This document shows positions 24,909-33,928 of a stretch of 64,000 nt of DNA, one piece after another. The translations under genes were made by a program, and so were the position numbers. Numbering within the stretch: position 1 is the stretch's first letter; every line of letters starts with the position of its first letter. The notes below the pieces were generated by a model. The model was not told the origin of the DNA. It did not search any database and saw only the letters and a program-made list of their open reading frames with translations. The stretch comes from Thermopolyspora sp044507605 (lineage in GTDB: Bacteria > Actinomycetota > Actinomycetes > Streptosporangiales > Streptosporangiaceae). The stretch covers positions 1 to 64,000 of the forward strand of contig JBIQJI010000014.1 of assembly GCA_044507605.1 (NCBI GenBank), in the 5' to 3' direction.

Positions 24909-25265
24909 GTGAATCCCGGAGATGTCAACCTGCAGCAACTGCTGGAGCAGGCGCAGCTCATGCAGCAGCAGCTCGTCACCGCCCAGCAGGAGCTCAGCGA
25001 CGCGGCGGTCGAAGGCACCGCGGGCGGGGGGCTGGTCGTCGCGACCGTCAACGGGAGCGGCGAGCTGCAGGAGCTCAAGATCGATCCGAAGGTGATCGAC
25101 GCCGATGATCCGGCGGAGACGGCCGAGACGATCGCCGACCTGGTCATCGCGGCCGTGCGCGACGCGGTGCGGGCGGCGGCCGAGCTGCAGCAGGAGAAGC
25201 TCGGCCCGCTGGCGCAGGGGCTGGGCGGCGGCGGGTTCGGCGGTCCGGCGCTGCCCGGGATCTAG
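24909..25265 (+). CDS. YbaB/EbfC nucleoid-associated protein
   Basis: The 118-residue protein has the YbaB pattern: a Gln-rich N-terminal helix (LQQLLEQAQLMQQQLVTAQQ), the VEGTAGGGLVVATVNGSGEL sheet, LKIDPKVID, and a C-terminal helix followed by a Gly-rich tail. EbfC proteins form tweezer-like dimers that bind DNA. The GTG start at 24909 is preceded by GAGGAG. It sits between dnaX and recR, the usual position. Confidence 0.93.
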   Translation: MNPGDVNLQQLLEQAQLMQQQLVTAQQELSDAAVEGTAGGGLVVATVNGSGELQELKIDPKVIDADDPAETAETIADLVIAAVRDAVRAAAELQQEKLGPLAQGLGGGGFGGPALPGI

Positions 25266-25279
25266 AGCCGGTCGCGAAC

Positions 25280-25879
25280 ATGTACGAAGGGGTCGTCCAG
25301 CGCCTGATCGACGAGCTCGGCCTGCTGCCGGGCGTCGGTCCCAAGAGCGCACAGCGCATCGCGTTCCATCTGCTGGCCGCCGATCCGGCCGATGTGAAGC
25401 GCCTGGCGCACGCTCTGCTGGAGGTCAAGGAGAAGGTCCGCTTCTGCCGCGTCTGTGGCAATGTCGCGGCCGAGGAGGAGTGCCGCATCTGCCGCGACCC
25501 GCGGCGCGACCCGCACGTGATCTGTGTGGTCGAGGAGTCCAAGGACGTCGTGGCGATCGAGAAGACCCGCGAGTTCCGGGGGCGTTATCACGTGCTGGGC
25601 GGCGCGATCAGCCCGATCGACGGCGTCGGCCCCGACGATCTGCGGATCCGGGAGCTGATGGCCAGGCTCGCCGACGACGAGGTCACGGAGCTGATCGTGG
25701 CGACCGACCCGAATCTGGAGGGCGAGGCGACCGCCACCTACCTCGCCCGGCTCGTCAAGCCGATGGGTGTCAAGGTGACACGACTGGCCAGCGGTCTGCC
25801 GGTTGGCGGTGATCTCGAGTACGCCGACGAGGTCACCTTGGGCCGCGCGTTCGAAGGACGGAGACTGCTGGATGTCTGA
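25280..25879 (+). CDS. recR: Recombination protein RecR
   Basis: The 199-residue protein has the N-terminal helix-hairpin-helix (LGLLPGVGPKSAQRIAFHLL), a four-Cys zinc finger (CRVCGNVAAEEECRIC) and a Toprim domain (ICVVEESKDVVAIE, then TDPNLEGEATATYLARLVK). It ends with the Walker-like VGGDLEYADEVTLGRAFEGR. With RecO and RecF it loads RecA at gaps. It starts 14 bases after ybaB and overlaps the next gene by 8 bases. Confidence 0.96.
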   Translation: MYEGVVQRLIDELGLLPGVGPKSAQRIAFHLLAADPADVKRLAHALLEVKEKVRFCRVCGNVAAEEECRICRDPRRDPHVICVVEESKDVVAIEKTREFRGRYHVLGGAISPIDGVGPDDLRIRELMARLADDEVTELIVATDPNLEGEATATYLARLVKPMGVKVTRLASGLPVGGDLEYADEVTLGRAFEGRRLLDV

Positions 25880-26402
25880 TGATTGGGGTGCCCTGGCCGA
25901 GCGGGTCGCCGGGCACGCGCAGAACTATCTCGATGGGCTGACGAGGCTGGCGAGCGGCGAGGGCGGCGACGCGATCCTGCCGCTGCTGCTGGTCGAGGTG
26001 TCGCAGGTGAGCCTGGCCGGGGCGCAGCTCGGCGCGGTCGAGGACGTGATCTTGCAGGGTAATTTCGAGCCGCCGATCGGGCCGGACCCCGATGTCGACC
26101 CGTTGCGCACGGCCCTGGCGACCCGCTTGGGCCCGGTCGACGACTACGCGGAGGTGTTCGACCCGTACAAGGACACTTCGGTGACGGCGTACCGGCTGTC
26201 GGACGACCTGGCGGCGGTGGCGGCCGATCTGGTGCACGGGCTGCGGCATCATCGGGCCGGGCGGCCGATGGAGGCGGTCTGGTGGTGGCAGTTCTCCTAC
26301 TTCAACACCTGGGGCAATCACGCGGGGGCGGCGCTGCGGGCGTTGCAGGCGCTGGTGGCGCACACCCGGCTCGACGTCGAGGACGAACGTACGCCCGTCT
26401 GA
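25872..26402 (+). CDS. DUF5063 domain protein
   Basis: The 176-residue protein begins MSDDWGALAERVAGHAQNYL and contains WQFSYFNTWGNHAGAALRALQALV near the C-terminus, a pattern I associate with DUF5063 proteins encoded after recR in actinobacteria. It is largely helical with no catalytic motif visible. The start ATG overlaps the recR stop by 8 bases, indicating coupling with recR. Function unknown. Confidence 0.75.
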   Translation: MSDDWGALAERVAGHAQNYLDGLTRLASGEGGDAILPLLLVEVSQVSLAGAQLGAVEDVILQGNFEPPIGPDPDVDPLRTALATRLGPVDDYAEVFDPYKDTSVTAYRLSDDLAAVAADLVHGLRHHRAGRPMEAVWWWQFSYFNTWGNHAGAALRALQALVAHTRLDVEDERTPV

Positions 26403-26496
26403 GGGTGCGGTGTCCGAATGGTGAGCGGCTGGGCGGGTGATCTGCGGCCCTCAGTAGACTGTGAGCTCCGTAGCCTGATTTTTTCCGGAGCATCCA

Positions 26497-27767
<1,271 letters not shown>

Positions 27768-27771
<4 letters not shown>

Positions 27772-28838
27772 GCCAGCGAGAGGGGCGGCCGACCCTGGCC
27801 GTCGTGGGTGCGACCGGGGCGGTCGGCACGGTCATGCTCGACATCCTGTCCAACCGGCCCGACGTGTGGGGCGAGATCAGGCTGATCGCCTCGCCCCGGT
27901 CGGCGGGCAAGGTGCTGCGGGTGCGCGGCGAGGACGTCGTCGTGCGCGCGCTCGCGGCCGAGGCGTTCGACGGCGTCGACGTGGCGATGTTCGACGTGCC
28001 CGACGAGGTGTCGGCCGAGTGGGCGCCGATCGCCGCGTCGCGGGGCGCCGTGGTCGTCGACAACTCCGGCGCGTTCCGCATGGACCCCGACGTTCCGCTC
28101 GTGGTGCCCGAGTGCAACCCCGAGCAGGTGCGCGAGCGGCCGAGGGGCATCATCGCCAACCCCAACTGCACCACGCTGTCGATGATGGCGGCGATGGGCG
28201 CGCTGCACCGCGAGTACGGCCTGCGGGCCCTGGTGGTGGCCTCCTACCAGGCGGTCTCCGGTGCCGGTGCCGCCGGCCCGGAGCGGCTGTACGACGAGAT
28301 CGCGGCCGTGGCCGGCGACCGCACCCTCGGCACCGTGGCCGGTGACGTCCGCAAGGCCGTGCCCGACCTGGCGGATTCGCCGTTCCCCGGGCCGCTGGCG
28401 TTCAACGTGGTGCCGGCCGCCGGGTCGTACAAGGGCGACGGCTGGTTCTCCGAGGAGCTGAAGGTCCGCAACGAGTCGCGCAAGATTCTCGGCATCCCCG
28501 ATCTGAAGGTCTCGGCGACCTGTGTGCGGGTGCCGGTGGTCACGACCCACTCGCTGGCCGTGCACGCCACGTTCGCGCGGCCGGTGACGGTGGAGAGGGC
28601 CCGGGCGGTGCTCGACGCCGCGCCGAGCGTCGTCGTGCTCGACGATCCGGCGAACGGCGTGTTCCCGATGCCGGCCGACGTGGTGGGCGGCGATCCGACG
28701 TATGTCGGCCGGATCCGGCAGGCGCTCGACTTCCCCGACACGCTGGACCTGTGGGTCTGCGGCGACAACCTGCGCAAGGGCGCGGCGTTGAACACGGCCG
28801 AGGTCGCCGAGCTGGTGGCGGCCGAGCTGGCCGGCTGA
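27768..28838 (+). CDS. asd: Aspartate-semialdehyde dehydrogenase
   Basis: The 356-residue protein has the NADP-binding VVGATGAVGTVML near the N-terminus, the active-site Cys in IIANPNCTTLSM (C134), and the conserved ATCVRVPVVTTHSLAVH segment with the acid-base His. It reduces aspartyl phosphate, the product of LysC. The start overlaps the lysC stop (ATGA), giving a translationally coupled lysC-asd operon. Confidence 0.96.
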
Positions 28839-28887
28839 CCGGGGCCATGAGGTCCGCGGGATACGAGGTCCGCTGCCGGCGGCGCGG

Positions 28888-29505
28888 TCAGCGGAACACG
28901 ATGTCCCAGTGGTTCCACTCCCGGGCGAAGATGTCGGCGTGCGCGCGCGGGCCGTCGGACCGGTAGAGCCGGGCACCGTCGCCGCGCACGCCCGCCCGGC
29001 GGTAGTGGTGCCTGATGTAGGCGTCGAGGCAGCGGTTGTGGGCGATGTCCAGCTTGTAGCCCTTGGCGTGGCTGTACGGCCCGGGCGCGTGGCCTTTCTC
29101 GGTGCCGCCGGTGATGATCACCGGGCAGCCGCTGCGGCGTTTCAGCCGGATCACCTGTTCGACGGTGCCGACCCGCACTCCGGTGAGGGAGGTGCAGGTG
29201 GGTCGTCGTTTGCTGTGGCAGTGGCCGGTGGAGCGGCGTTTGATCCCGGAGGCGCGCAGCTCGTGGGCGGCCTGGCGGTGGGCGAGCCGCATGGCGGCGG
29301 AGCGGTGCCGCAGGTGCCGGCGGTCGTGCGCCGCGTGGGCGGCCGGATGGACGCCCTCCCGCATCGGCTTTTTGATCGACAGCGGTGAGGCGTGGCCGCG
29401 GACCGGCGCGGGGGCGGTCAGGGTCGTGATCGACATGTGGACGGTCAGGAACGCGGCGGCCGACAGCCGCACGGGCTCCCGCCAACTGGGTCGATATGTC
29501 ATCAT
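28888..29505 (-). CDS. Secreted peptidase M15-like (D-Ala-D-Ala carboxypeptidase type) protein
   Basis: The 205-residue protein has an N-terminal signal-like segment (LSAAAFLTVHMSITTLTAPA) and a basic, His-rich spacer. The C-terminal domain has CPVIITGGTEKGHA, YSHAKGYKLDIAHN and EWNHWDIVF. The SHxxGxxxD pattern and the late HWD agree with the zinc ligands (His, Asp, His) of M15 peptidases that trim peptidoglycan stem peptides. The fit is partial, so activity is uncertain. It converges with asd. Confidence 0.65.
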   Translation of the reverse strand: MMTYRPSWREPVRLSAAAFLTVHMSITTLTAPAPVRGHASPLSIKKPMREGVHPAAHAAHDRRHLRHRSAAMRLAHRQAAHELRASGIKRRSTGHCHSKRRPTCTSLTGVRVGTVEQVIRLKRRSGCPVIITGGTEKGHAPGPYSHAKGYKLDIAHNRCLDAYIRHHYRRAGVRGDGARLYRSDGPRAHADIFAREWNHWDIVFR

Positions 29506-29649
29506 TTGGTCCTCATCGGCAGATCATTGGCTAAGGGCATCAATCCCACGTCGGCGTTGGGCTGATCCCTGCCCAGAGATGATCTTTGTGCGAAAGTGGC
29601 GATCATCGGACGAGTCCATGACCTTGGAGAGATGCGACCTGACAGGGAC

Positions 29650-30336
29650 ATGGGCCGTACAGTGACGAACGTGGCCCAGGCGAGAACACGCGGGTCCTCG
29701 ACCCGCGACCACATCGTCGAGACCGCCCTGCGCCTGTTCCGCGATCGGGGGTTCGAAGCGACCACGATGCGGGCCATCGCCGCGGAGGCCGGTGTCTCGG
29801 TCGGCAACGCCTACTACTACTTCGCCTCCAAGGAGCAGCTCCTCCAGGCCTACTACGACCGGTCCCAGGCCGAGCACGCGGCGGCCTGCCGGGAGCTGCT
29901 GGCCACCGAGCGCGCGCTGGCGGCGCGGCTGCGCGGCGTGCTGCGCGCCTGGGTGCAGGTGTCGGAGCCGTACCATCCGTTCGCGGTGAAGTTCTTCAAG
30001 CACGCCGCCGAGCCGAGCAACCCGCTCAGCCCGTTCAGCTCAGAGTCGGCGCCGGCCCGCGAATCGGGCATCGCGCTCTACCGCGAGGTGGTGGAGGGGG
30101 CCCACGACCGCATCGACAAGGAGCTGCGGGCCGAGCTGCCCGAGCTGCTGTGGCTGCTGTGGATGGGCATCGTGCTGTTCTGGGTGCACGACTCCTCGCC
30201 GGGCTGCGAGCGCACGTACCGGCTGATCGACCGCACGGTGCCGCTCATCGACCGCCTCGTCGGGCTCTCCCACCTGCCCGGCCTGCGCGGCGTGACGAGA
30301 GACCTCATCGGTATCGTCCACGAACTCCGCGCCTGA
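29650..30336 (+). CDS. TetR-family transcription regulator
   Basis: The 228-residue protein has a TetR helix-turn-helix (RDHIVETALRLFRDRGFEATTMRAIAAEAGVSVGNAYYYFASKEQLLQAYYD, about residues 19-69) and a helical ligand domain containing WLLWMGIVLFWVHDSSPGCERTY. The ligand is unknown. ATG at 29650 is chosen because AGGG lies just upstream; GTG at 29662 would give a shorter start and is nearly as likely. The 3' end faces the amidohydrolase gene across a DnaA-box cluster. Confidence 0.88.
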   Translation: MGRTVTNVAQARTRGSSTRDHIVETALRLFRDRGFEATTMRAIAAEAGVSVGNAYYYFASKEQLLQAYYDRSQAEHAAACRELLATERALAARLRGVLRAWVQVSEPYHPFAVKFFKHAAEPSNPLSPFSSESAPARESGIALYREVVEGAHDRIDKELRAELPELLWLLWMGIVLFWVHDSSPGCERTYRLIDRTVPLIDRLVGLSHLPGLRGVTRDLIGIVHELRA

Positions 30337-30348
30337 TCGTGGCTCGGG

Positions 30349-30442
30349 ATATCCACACGTTTTCCACAGTGTTATCCACAGAAAGAGCCACCTAGGCGGG
30401 CATCACCGGCGAGTTATCCACAGGCTATGGGTAACTCGCCGG
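30349..30442 (+). promoter_or_regulatory. Cluster of four DnaA boxes overlapping an inverted repeat, between convergent genes
   Basis: Boxes are ATATCCACA (30349-30357), TTTTCCACA (30360-30368), TTATCCACA (30372-30380) and TTATCCACA (30414-30422), all in one orientation. The first three are spaced 11 and 12 bases apart, about one helical turn. The last box overlaps a perfect inverted repeat, CCGGCGAGTTA (30406-30416) with TAACTCGCCGG (30432-30442), that could act as a terminator. Both flanking genes end here, so promoter control is unlikely and DnaA titration is the natural suggestion. Confidence 0.75.
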
Positions 30443-30480
30443 CATCTCCGCCATCTCCGTGATCGCCGCCGTGATCGACG

Positions 30481-31710
30481 TCAGAGGGTCTCCATCCTCA
30501 GCCAGGCCCGTGATGGGAGCGGGTGGCCGAAGAGGCGGGCGGCGTTGCCGTAGGCGACCCTGGCGATGTCGGCGGGCGGCAGGGGGCCCAGGGTGCGGGC
30601 CACCGTGCGCTGAGTGTCGGGCCAGGTGGAGTCGGAGTGGGGGTATCCGCTTTCGAGCAGGACGTGCTCAAGGCCCACCGCGAGCCGCACCCCGGACAGG
30701 GCGTGGTCGTTGAGGCTGCCGAAGTAGAAGTTGCGGCGCAGCACCTCGCTCGGCTTCAGGCCGCCCTCCCAGCCGGCCTCGCTCGCCACCGGGTGCTCCA
30801 GGGCGTAGTCGGCGCGCTCGGCGAGCATCGGGAGCCAGCCGACCCCGCCCTCGACGATCAGGATGCGCAACTTGGGGAAGCGGAGCGGGACGCCCGACCA
30901 CAGCCAGTCGGCGCAGGCGAACATCGCGCCGGCGGGGATCAGCGTGGTGATCGCCTCGATGGGGGTGTCGGGGGAGGGCACCGGCGCCCACGAGGAGGAG
31001 CCGGTGTGCAGGCACACCACGGTGCCGGTCTCCTCGCACGCGGCGAACAGCGGGTCCCAGTGCTTGGTGTGGATCGACGGCAGCCGCAGCCGCGCCGGGA
31101 ACTCGGGGAACAGCACGGCCTTGAAGCCGCGCTCGGCGTTGGCCCTGATCTCCTTGGCGGCGATCTCGGGGTCGGGCAGCCAGGGCAGCTGCAGGGCGAT
31201 GATGCGCTCGGGGTAGGTGCCGGCCCAGACCTCGACGTGCCAGTCGTTCCAGGCGCGGATCAGGGCGAGCCCGAGGTCCTGGTCGCGGGTCTTGGAGAAG
31301 ACGGTGCCGGCCTGCCCGGCGAGCATGCCGGGGAAGCAGAGCGCGGCCCAGATGCCGGCGCGGTCCATGTCGTCGACCCGGGCCTCGATGTCGTGACAGC
31401 CCGGCCGCATCTCGTCGAAGCGCACGGGGTCGAGGGTGCGGTGCTCGGCCGGCAGCCCGGCGCCGACGTCGAGCCCGGCGCAGGGGTAGGTCGCGCCGCC
31501 GTAGCGCCACACCTGGTGCCCGGCCTCGGTCTCGACGACCTTGGGCGCCACCTCGGCGTATTTCTCGGGCAATCGGCCTTCGAACAGATCAGGCGGCTCA
31601 ATAAGGTGATCATCGGCTGAAATGATCACGTAATCCCGCCGCCTGGGCTCAGGGTCGGGTAGCGGCGGCGTAGTCACAGGAGAAACCGTATGCCCACGCA
31701 ATAACACCAT
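30481..31710 (-). CDS. Amidohydrolase (amidohydrolase_2 family)
   Basis: The 409-residue protein has YVIISADDHLIEPPDLF near the N-terminus, VDDMDRAGIWAALCFPG, KAVLFPEFPARL, VCLHTGSSS with a probable metal His, and LESGYPHSDSTWPDTQ near the C-terminus. These match the TIM-barrel amidohydrolase_2 family, which includes decarboxylases of aromatic or unsaturated acids. The typical HxH metal motif is replaced by DDH, as in many actinobacterial members. The ATG follows the SURF1 stop directly (TGAATG), but a GTG about ten codons in may be the true start. Confidence 0.85.
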   Translation of the reverse strand: MVLLRGHTVSPVTTPPLPDPEPRRRDYVIISADDHLIEPPDLFEGRLPEKYAEVAPKVVETEAGHQVWRYGGATYPCAGLDVGAGLPAEHRTLDPVRFDEMRPGCHDIEARVDDMDRAGIWAALCFPGMLAGQAGTVFSKTRDQDLGLALIRAWNDWHVEVWAGTYPERIIALQLPWLPDPEIAAKEIRANAERGFKAVLFPEFPARLRLPSIHTKHWDPLFAACEETGTVVCLHTGSSSWAPVPSPDTPIEAITTLIPAGAMFACADWLWSGVPLRFPKLRILIVEGGVGWLPMLAERADYALEHPVASEAGWEGGLKPSEVLRRNFYFGSLNDHALSGVRLAVGLEHVLLESGYPHSDSTWPDTQRTVARTLGPLPPADIARVAYGNAARLFGHPLPSRAWLRMETL

Positions 31711-32529
31711 TCAAGCTGGGAGGTCTCTGGTTCGTATCCGTTCGGTCGGCTCCCCCGGCGCACCGCCCTCGGCGCGCCGGTCTTTCAGGTCGCGGGCCTC
31801 GCGGCGGATGAGGAAGGCCCACCCGCCGATGGCGATGCCCACGAAGAGCCACCACTGTACGCCATAAGCGAAATTGAGGCCGCCACCTCCTCCCGGATCG
31901 GGCGTGGACACGAACTCCGGCGAGCCCTCGGCCGGTGCGGGGGTCTGCGCGGTCAGCTCGACGAACCCCCCGTAGAGCGGGTACGGCAATCGTTCGCCCA
32001 CCTTGGCCGTGTCGATGAGCAGGATCTGCCCGGCGGGCAGCCCCGGCCGGTCGCGGATGCCGGAGCCGTCCTCGGTCTCGGCCGATCGCAGCCGGCCGGT
32101 GATCGTCACCGGACCGGGCTCGGGCGCGACCACCTCGGGGACGTCCATCGCTGTGTCGCCCGCCGGCACCCAGCCGCGGTTGACCAGCACCCCCTGGCCG
32201 CCATCGGTGACGAGCGGGGTGAGCACGTAGAAGCCGACCTGGCCGTGCTGGGTCCGGCGGCGCACCAGCAGCTCGTGCGCGGGGTCGTAGCGCCCGGAGA
32301 CCGTCACCTTGCGGAATTGCACGGCGGCGGGCACCTCGGCGCCGGGCGCGTCGAGGGTGCCGAGCGGCACCGGAGCCGCCGCCAGGTTGGCGTTGGTGCG
32401 GTCGTAGGCGGCCGAGCGTTCCTCGTACCGGCCGAACTGCCATCTGCCGAGCAGGATGAACGCGGGGATGACCAGCAGCACCACGATATGCAGGGTCACC
32501 CATCGACGGGTCAGCAGGAACCGGTACAC
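31711..32529 (-). CDS. SURF1-family cytochrome oxidase assembly protein
   Basis: The 272-residue protein has the SURF1 plan: an N-terminal membrane helix (WVTLHIVVLLVIPAFILLGRWQFGRYEER), a periplasmic domain with RKVTVSGRYDPAHELLVRRR and GVLVNRGWVPAG, and a C-terminal helix after NFAYGVQWWLFVGIAIGGWAFL. SURF1 proteins help insert haem a into cytochrome c oxidase subunit I. No oxidase genes lie nearby. It is divergent from a TetR gene that may regulate it. Confidence 0.9.
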   Translation of the reverse strand: MYRFLLTRRWVTLHIVVLLVIPAFILLGRWQFGRYEERSAAYDRTNANLAAAPVPLGTLDAPGAEVPAAVQFRKVTVSGRYDPAHELLVRRRTQHGQVGFYVLTPLVTDGGQGVLVNRGWVPAGDTAMDVPEVVAPEPGPVTITGRLRSAETEDGSGIRDRPGLPAGQILLIDTAKVGERLPYPLYGGFVELTAQTPAPAEGSPEFVSTPDPGGGGGLNFAYGVQWWLFVGIAIGGWAFLIRREARDLKDRRAEGGAPGEPTERIRTRDLPA

Positions 32530-32599
32530 GCCTCCAGCGTAGGCAGCCGACCGGGCGGTTCGTCCCCCGGCATCGTCGGCCGATTTCGGGACGCATTTG

Positions 32600-32614
32600 C
32601 AGAATAACGTTCTG
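32600..32614. promoter_or_regulatory. Short palindrome in the SURF1/TetR divergent promoter
   Basis: CAGAA at 32600-32604 and TTCTG at 32610-32614 form an inverted repeat around TAACG, 20 bases before the TetR start and 71 bases before the SURF1 start. TetR regulators often bind such 15-base palindromes in the divergent promoter. The arms are short, so this is tentative. Confidence 0.4.
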
Positions 32615-32633
32615 TTGCGCCACCATTGAACCT

Positions 32634-33230
32634 GTGAAGAACGTGAAGTCCGGACGCGACGGCCGGACCCGCATCATCGAGGGTGCGCTGCGGCGCTTCA
32701 GCCAGGACGGCGTGTCGGCCACCACGCTCGCCAGCCTCCGCGAGGAGAGCGGCGTCAGCGTGGGCAGCTTCTACCACCACTTCACCAGCAAGGAACACGT
32801 GTTCGGCGTCCTGTACGGCGAGATCCTGCGCATGTACCAGGCCGAATTCATCTCCGAACTGACCAAACACCACGACGCGCGCGGCGGCATCGAGGCCATC
32901 GTGGCCATGCACATGGCCTGGTGCGGCGACAACCCCGAGCGGGCCCGGCTGCTCATCAGCGAGCGCCCGCCCCGCCGCAACGAGCCGGGCGGGCCCGAGG
33001 TGGCCGAGGCGCGGCGGTCCTTCTTCCGGCAGGTCTCCGAATGGTGGCGGCCGCACATGAAGGCCCGCGTGCTGCGCCCCGTCGGCCCCACCATGTGCTA
33101 CGTGCTGTGGCTCGGCCCGGCCCAGGAGATGTGCCGGCTGTGGTTCGCCGGCGCCCACCAGCCCACCGAGGAGGAGATCCGCGACCTCGGCGAGGCCGCG
33201 TGGCAGAGCCTGCGGCTCACCGGTGACTGA
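32634..33230 (+). CDS. TetR-family transcription regulator
   Basis: The 198-residue protein has a TetR DNA-binding domain (RTRIIEGALRRFSQDGVSATTLASLREESGVSVGSFYHHFTSKEHVFGVLY, about residues 9-59) and a ligand domain of eight or so helices. GTG at 32634 is chosen as the HTH begins soon after. It is divergent from SURF1 with a 104-base gap containing a small palindrome, suggesting autoregulation. Its 3' end lies within a 17-base tandem duplication. Confidence 0.9.
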   Translation: MKNVKSGRDGRTRIIEGALRRFSQDGVSATTLASLREESGVSVGSFYHHFTSKEHVFGVLYGEILRMYQAEFISELTKHHDARGGIEAIVAMHMAWCGDNPERARLLISERPPRRNEPGGPEVAEARRSFFRQVSEWWRPHMKARVLRPVGPTMCYVLWLGPAQEMCRLWFAGAHQPTEEEIRDLGEAAWQSLRLTGD

Positions 33231-33249
33231 GCCTCACCGGTGACTGAGC
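33216..33249. repeat. Perfect 17-base tandem duplication at convergent gene ends
   Basis: CTCACCGGTGACTGAGC occurs at 33216-33232 and again at 33233-33249 with no gap. Copy 1 contains the TetR stop codon, and the stop of the convergent zinc-ribbon gene lies at the start of copy 2. Each copy contains the palindrome TCACCGGTGA. It looks like a recent slippage duplication that both genes tolerate. Confidence 0.8.
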
Positions 33250-33542
33250 CGCCGCGGCCGGGTCGGCACGCGCCACACCTGGTGGTCCAGCGAGATGTCC
33301 AGCCGAAGATCGCGCCGCTGCCGCCGCAGGCCCGGCACACGGTACTTGTCGTGCACGCTGAAACGTCCCCGGTTCGGATACCCGAAGCCCAGCTCGCCCG
33401 GAAGCACGCGTAGATCGTCCCGGTTGCCGCAGCGCGGGCAGGTCCACGCCACCAGATCCATGCCCCGGTTGTAGTCATGGCAGGCGTTGAAGTACTCGTC
33501 CGGCCCGAACCGGGACTCACAGGCGAAGCAGGGGATCAGCAT
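33234..33542 (-). CDS. Small zinc-ribbon protein, function unknown
   Basis: The 102-residue protein begins MLIPCFACESRFGPDEYF and has a second Cys pair in WTCPRCGNRDDLRVL, so the CxxC and CxxC pairs about 30 residues apart can bind zinc. The C-terminal third is Arg-rich. ATG at 33542 is chosen because AAGGA lies about nine bases upstream. No family is recognised. It converges with the TetR gene. Confidence 0.6.
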   Translation of the reverse strand: MLIPCFACESRFGPDEYFNACHDYNRGMDLVAWTCPRCGNRDDLRVLPGELGFGYPNRGRFSVHDKYRVPGLRRQRRDLRLDISLDHQVWRVPTRPRRLSHR

Positions 33543-33604
33543 GAACAGGTTCCTTGCCGCAGGTCGCAACGTACTCGTCCATTCCTACGGGCAGCCGCTT
33601 GAAC

Positions 33605-33640
33605 CCCGCTTGCAAGCCGCCGACCGAGGCGGCAAGCGGG
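33605..33640. other. Stable hairpin upstream of the zinc-ribbon gene
   Basis: CCCGCTT (33605-33611) pairs with AAGCGGG (33634-33640), and GCCGCC (33616-33621) pairs with GGCGGC (33628-33633), leaving a 4-base bulge and a 6-base loop. The gap from 33543 to 33928 contains no convincing gene; it holds this hairpin and the larger structured element starting at 33663. The hairpin resembles a terminator, although no gene clearly ends before it on either strand. Confidence 0.55.
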
Positions 33641-33662
33641 CATTGATCGGACGTTGACCGCT

Positions 33663-33890
33663 GTGCGGAAGGCTTCGGATGTGGGCACGGTCCTGGGGGG
33701 TTCGGGGCCAGTGCCAAGTCCGGCCGGTCGTCGAAGTGAGGCGGCCGTCACCGGGAGGCGTACCGGATGAAACCGGGCCCCCTAAACGCCTGCCGGTGAC
33801 CGACGACCGGCCGGGCGCCCAAGGGAGGCCGGACCCAGTCGGACGGAAGCGAACCCGTGATCAATCACATCTGGATGACCAGGCTCGACG
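33663..33890 (+). other. Highly structured element, possible 5' fragment of a group II intron
   Basis: The element begins GTGCG at 33663, the consensus 5' end of group II introns, 22 bases after a terminator-like hairpin. It contains nested long stems: CCGGCCGGTCGTCG (33720-33733) with CGACGACCGGCCGG (33801-33814), then GTCACCGGGAGGCG (33747-33760) with CGCCTGCCGGTGAC (33787-33800, one mismatch), and a small CCGG hairpin (33763-33776) inside. This resembles intron domain I architecture. No reverse transcriptase follows; the AfsR gene's 3' end comes next, so it would be a truncated remnant. The assignment is an inference and the right end is a guess. Confidence 0.35.
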
Positions 33891-33928
33891 ACGACCTGTT
33901 CGCGGACGTCGAAGCGCCCGCCCCCGGC

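Noticed and set aside
22653..25352. Very long minus-strand open frame (899 codons) opposite dnaX and ybaB
   Set aside because: It is antisense to well-identified genes, has Arg/Gly/Asp low-complexity composition and no domain. Such frames are a by-product of high third-position GC.
33720..33814. Cobalamin or other known riboswitch
   Set aside because: The conserved B12-box and other riboswitch core sequences were not found, and no biosynthesis or transport gene is downstream in the right direction.
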